Source: Lingula anatina
Lineage: Eukaryota; Brachiopoda; Lingulata; Lingulida; Lingulidae
Direction: 5' to 3'
NCBI RefSeq assembly: GCF_001039355.2
Contig: NW_019775757.1
Coordinates: forward strand, 98,226 to 162,225
Length of the DNA stretch: 64,000 nt
A program made the position numbers and the translations under genes. Of the stretch, positions 61,114 through 64,000 are shown one piece after another. Under the pieces are notes generated by a model. The model saw nothing but the letters and a program-made list of their open reading frames with translations. It was not told where the DNA came from and ran no database searches. Position 1 is the stretch's first letter. Each line of letters starts with the position of its first letter.

Positions 61114-62024
61114 GGGGGGGGGGGCTAAACCAAATCATGGATAGGGGTATTTTTTTAATCTAGGTCTTAATTATGACAAGCATCCTGTGTATTTAATATT
61201 TATTTATTTATTTATCTATTTATTTATTTATTTTCTCTGTATGTGAGCCTAGTTACATAGTAGTTCATATAAGCAGTTCAGTGCATTCTAAAGGAGGGAA
61301 CCATACCTCCAGCTCTGTTCTTTAAATCTTTCTCTAAATTTTTGATTTCGGCAATTGTCTGTGCATCAAGTTCCGCACCAGCTCTACGTCTGTACTCTGA
61401 TAGGCTGGCTAAGGGAGTGTTGCCCTGAAAAATAAGTGATTGAAAATAAGAATAATGCTGTTTAGCCATTAGGATACAGAAGTATTTCATGTTGAACTTT
61501 TTCTGTTTCAGTTACGCCTTTTCTAAACTGGCTTTAAGATGTGCTCTCTCTTAAGTCCTGGAGGAAAATCATCACAAAGCTTGCACCTTTTAAAAAAACA
61601 TGAGGTGTTTAATATACAGACAGTCACAGTGCCCTGTGTTTCTGATACTCACATCATCATCTTTGGCCTGTATGTTGGCCCCCCTCTCAATGAGCAGTCG
61701 GACTACAGCTACATTCCCACAGTTTGCAGCATCATGTATTGGTGTGATACCGCCACAGTGCTCACCTCCGCGGTCATCAATTCTTAAAAAATTGAAAAAT
61801 AGACATAAAACTCACATATATGTTTGTATATTTTTTTTTACCCTAAACCACAATACCGGTAAACCCTATGTAGTGAAAGTAAAGCTTAAAGTGGAATTCT
61901 TATGTGTGTAACTATTAATTCAAATGACATATCTCTTCACACACACACAAACACAGACATGCTAAAGTATACACAGCATTCTTTGTAATACTGTGCTATC
62001 TTGTCTATACAACTCTCTCTCTCT

Positions 62025-62114
<90 letters not shown>

Positions 62115-63861
62115 GAGCAATATGAAATAAGCTTTCCACTAACATGCCCTCTCCCCTCTTCCTGTTTCTCTCAGTATTTACCTGGCCCCATGGTCTAACA
62201 GGCACTCCACTATCTCCACATAGTCATGGTTGCAGGCCTCATGCAGTGGAAGCCAGCCACAGTAGTCCCTAGGGTTCACAGGGTGACCCTGGGGGACAAA
62301 AATCAAGGCATAAATCTCAGGCACAAGAAAATATAAGCAAAGAAAAAACAAGGAAAATGGAGAACTAGAGGAGGATAAATAGATCAATTTTTGTAGCAAA
62401 TCTTCCCAAAGATGGAAAACCACAATCCTCACAATGTACAGTAAGAAAGTCTAGTTAGTACCTCTTCCAGTAATTTCTTCACTCTGTTTAGGTTCCCCTC
62501 AATACATGCTCTATGAAGAGGTGTCTCCCCTTTCTCATTCACCTAAAATAAATTCGAAAAAATTATGACAGATTGAAAAATTTACACACTTCACTAAGAT
62601 AGTATTTTTTTTCTTGGTTAAACCACCACGTAATACCTGACAAATTAATAAGCTGATTATCTATAAATACACCTTTTTCACACATGCATTTGTTTTGTGT
62701 TTTACTAAGATAACTTACATGCTTTAATATCAAAATAATAAAAAATGAAAGTTTTTATAACTTCTGGGTTTGGCCTGTCCATTTCAAAAAAGGAAAAAAT
62801 TGAACCTTTTTTTGTGAGTGGACTGAAAAATTTTAAAACGAAAAGATATGAACAAACCTTGGGTTTGGTGATTCTTCTTGTTTTGCTAACTCTTCTAGTT
62901 GTTGTGCTACTGCTTTCTTCATCTTCTGAATCATCTGTCAATTAATACAATGAAGATGACAACTTTCTTAGGAAAAACATTATTTTTTCTTAATTTCTGT
63001 TTTCGAGCATCCATATAAAGAGGTAGCTAAATATAATAAATAATTAAATTAGGCTAAAGAAATTTATCGAAAGACTGACAAGATATTGCTCTGGTGACAT
63101 TCTTATTTGTAGAACAAGTGCAGGTGCTTGTGGAACTATGAATTTTCTTACAAAGTTTTCCATTCTACTTTCTGTTCTATAGTTCACAGTCTCATCAAAA
63201 TTGGTCAAGTAATTCCAGTCTTATCACTTCCTCCTAGACTATGAAATTATCAAGTCTTTCTGAATGAACAGCACTTCAGGCCCCAGTTTCACACACACAC
63301 AAAAAAAAAACTTAAGTCAGTTCCCTGGCTTAGCAGACTAGAATTTCCATGAGAGTGCCGTTACACTGCTTCTGATAAGGTAAGATGTGCCCATGTGACC
63401 ATGTAAACTTGGTAATTGAGTTCCTACCCAGGGAACCTGACTTAAGTTTTTTGGTGAAACCGGGCCTGGGGAGTAAAATGTGTTTACCAGACACGAGCCT
63501 AGGTTAAAAAAAAAAAAAAACTTATCCTTGGACCCAACAGCTAACCAGCCAGAATCGTCATAATTGAATTAAAAAATGCGGAATTCCGCGTTTCCATGGA
63601 AAAAGCTCATGTCTGGTTCCCCTTCCTTAACTATTCACCAATTATCTCACCAGAATCTGTCAAGTCATCCCAGTTGATGTCCTCTTCCTCATCCCTCCCA
63701 GTCTCCTGACTCTCTCCCTCCTCCTCCTCACTCTCCTCCTCATCCTCAGAGCCTAAATTGTATTTCTGCTTCAATGACTGCAGCTTGCTGAGGGTCTGCT
63801 GATGGTCAGTGGTCTGGCCGAAGTTCTGCTGGACGATGGACAGTGACCGCAAGCTGTGCAC
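54307..63861 (-). CDS. TONSL: Tonsoku-like DNA repair protein, C-terminal two thirds
   Basis: Fifteen minus-strand exons close in phase to 1070 codons plus stop: 63651-63861, 62858-62934, 62462-62542, 62182-62288, 61653-61782, 61307-61424 (or its duplicate 60867-60984), 60345-60495, 59707-59799, 58425-59324, 57832-58067, 57243-57392, 56527-56868, 55954-56126, 55375-55448 and 54307-54676. TONSL with MMS22L reads new H4K20me0 histones and loads RAD51 at damaged forks. Visible in order: the end of the TPR region, an acidic stretch ([14 protein letters not shown]), ankyrin repeats ([36 protein letters not shown]) that in the family bind the H4 tail, a basic disordered linker, a ubiquitin-like part ([16 protein letters not shown]), then leucine-rich repeats to the end. 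The N-terminal TPRs, about 500 residues, lie beyond 64000. Confidence 0.95.
54740..55374. repeat. Minisatellite seeded by a TONSL exon end and its 5' splice site
   Basis: About twelve units of 50-65 bp, each with a variant of TATTTACCTGTCCAGTTCTT, CAATAG, TCTGTCC and ATGAAATAAAGTGA. The last unit merges into the real exon at 55375 (GATATCTACCTGTCCAGTTC). On the coding strand each unit therefore copies the last roughly 20 bases of the exon and the GT donor; about nine keep the GT by eye. The whole array lies in the intron immediately downstream of that exon. Confidence 0.9.
59963..60151. mobile_element. Foldback MITE, family 1, copy 5 (diverged)
   Basis: About 189 bp in a TONSL intron. It retains GTGGGGAGTCTCACTAGATT and TTTAGCGTGAACCCCCAGGG, but about 30 bp of the interior is deleted. 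The ends GCACCCCATTTCCATAGATT and TCTCTGGGAAAGCACCCC are present. Confidence 0.8.
60527..60672. mobile_element. MITE, family 3, copy 1 (degenerate)
   Basis: CAGGTCCCAGTTTCAC, a long A-run and GAGTCAGTTCCCAGGCTAAG open it; TTACAAAG and GGAACTGATTTAAG close it as a weak inverted repeat. It is related to 63277-63470. Confidence 0.55.
60683..61520. repeat. About 440-bp tandem duplication of a TONSL exon with its flanks
   Basis: 60683-61079 recurs as about 61124-61520 with few differences. It includes the 118-bp exon (60867-60984 and 61307-61424) and a (TTTA)n run. The copies meet at a single n (61080) followed by T and G homopolymers. The exon copies differ by a silent change. Because 118 is not a multiple of three, both cannot be joined in one in-frame mRNA. 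Confidence 0.85.
62024..62111. repeat. (CA)n microsatellite
   Basis: About 43 uninterrupted CA units in a TONSL intron. Confidence 0.97.
63277..63470. mobile_element. MITE, family 3, copy 2
   Basis: About 195 bp. The left end (CCCCAGTTTCAC, CTTAAGTCAGTTCCCTGG) and the right end (CCCAGGGAACCTGACTTAAG, GTGAAACCGGGCCTGG) are inverted repeats of about 45 bp. No coding capacity. Confidence 0.75.
63487..63616. mobile_element. Short MITE, family 4, copy 2
   Basis: 130 bp with 12-base ends CCAGACACGAGC and GCTCATGTCTGG (one mismatch as inverted repeats). It lies 16 bp from the family 3 copy and 35 bp from the next TONSL exon. Confidence 0.75.
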
Positions 63862-63940
63862 CTGTAACAAAAGAAGGACTTTAAATAAGACAATTATTAA
63901 AATGTGTGGTTAAACAGGCTTGTAGCCATCAATTTCAAAA

Positions 63941-63971
<31 letters not shown>

Positions 63972-64000
63972 TTTTTTTTGATTTTTTTTTTTTTTTTTTT
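63862..64000. other. Low-complexity window end
   Basis: Intron sequence, then about 30 G (from 63941) and T-runs to 64000. The homopolymers may be an unreliable contig end. Confidence 0.6.

Noticed and set aside
62001-62205. Open frames made of His-Thr or Cys-Val repeats
   Set aside because: They are pure translation of the (CA)n microsatellite.
1-64000. CRISPR arrays, rRNA or tRNA genes
   Set aside because: No regularly spaced repeats with unique spacers, no rRNA blocks and no tRNA-like cloverleaf were seen by eye. A tRNAscan-type search could still find a missed tRNA.

Overview
The window is nuclear DNA from an animal. It has many spliced genes with GT-AG introns, long AT-rich intergenic stretches, microsatellites, several families of short inverted-repeat elements, and no operons or bacterial signals. 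The gene set (a choline transporter, TONSL, cyclophilin B, HSP70, an ASB protein, an LRP-type receptor and ten-cysteine beta-microseminoprotein-like genes) fits a marine invertebrate such as a lancelet, mollusc or other bilaterian. The species cannot be fixed from sequence alone. Assembly gaps (319 N at 11455-11773; single n at 41587, 47827 and 61080) point to a draft assembly.

Layout. 254-4127 (-): first four coding exons of an LDL-receptor class B (YWTD) protein. 4893-19334: a cluster of two phytanoyl-CoA-dioxygenase (PhyH) family genes on the minus strand (4893-8455 and 15586-19334) around three tandem NAT8-like acetyltransferase genes on the plus strand (9348, 11935, 14326). Decayed PhyH relics sit behind the first two acetyltransferases, so the amplified unit was probably an acetyltransferase and PhyH convergent pair. 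19335-23907: a repeat-dense block with MITE-like foldback elements and one intronless gene with two PC4-like motifs (21419-21976). 23908-31830 (-): a complete nine-coding-exon high-affinity choline transporter. 34317-38254 (-): a complete four-exon ankyrin-repeat and SOCS-box gene. It is divergent from an intronless, heat-shock-element-driven HSP70 (38873-40783, +). 42686-48564 (+): a tandem array of beta-microseminoprotein-like genes, two complete and one lacking exon 1. 49626-52478 (+): cyclophilin B. 54307-63861 (-): the C-terminal 1070 codons of TONSL, which continue off the right edge.

Most notable are three introns whose tandem arrays are built from the end of the exon just upstream, often with its 5' splice site (choline transporter exons 2 and 8, and a TONSL leucine-rich-repeat exon). 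Also notable are the acetyltransferase and PhyH module with mosaic and decaying copies, five copies of a roughly 220-bp foldback element, and an 87-bp perfect foldback with an apparent 8-bp target duplication. Two local duplications (beta-microseminoprotein copy 3 and a TONSL exon) meet at single-n joins and are more likely unmerged haplotypes than real duplicates.

All exon borders were read by eye from splice signals, reading phase and family similarity. The phases close perfectly for PhyH2, the choline transporter, the ASB gene, cyclophilin B, both complete microseminoprotein genes and the TONSL fragment.
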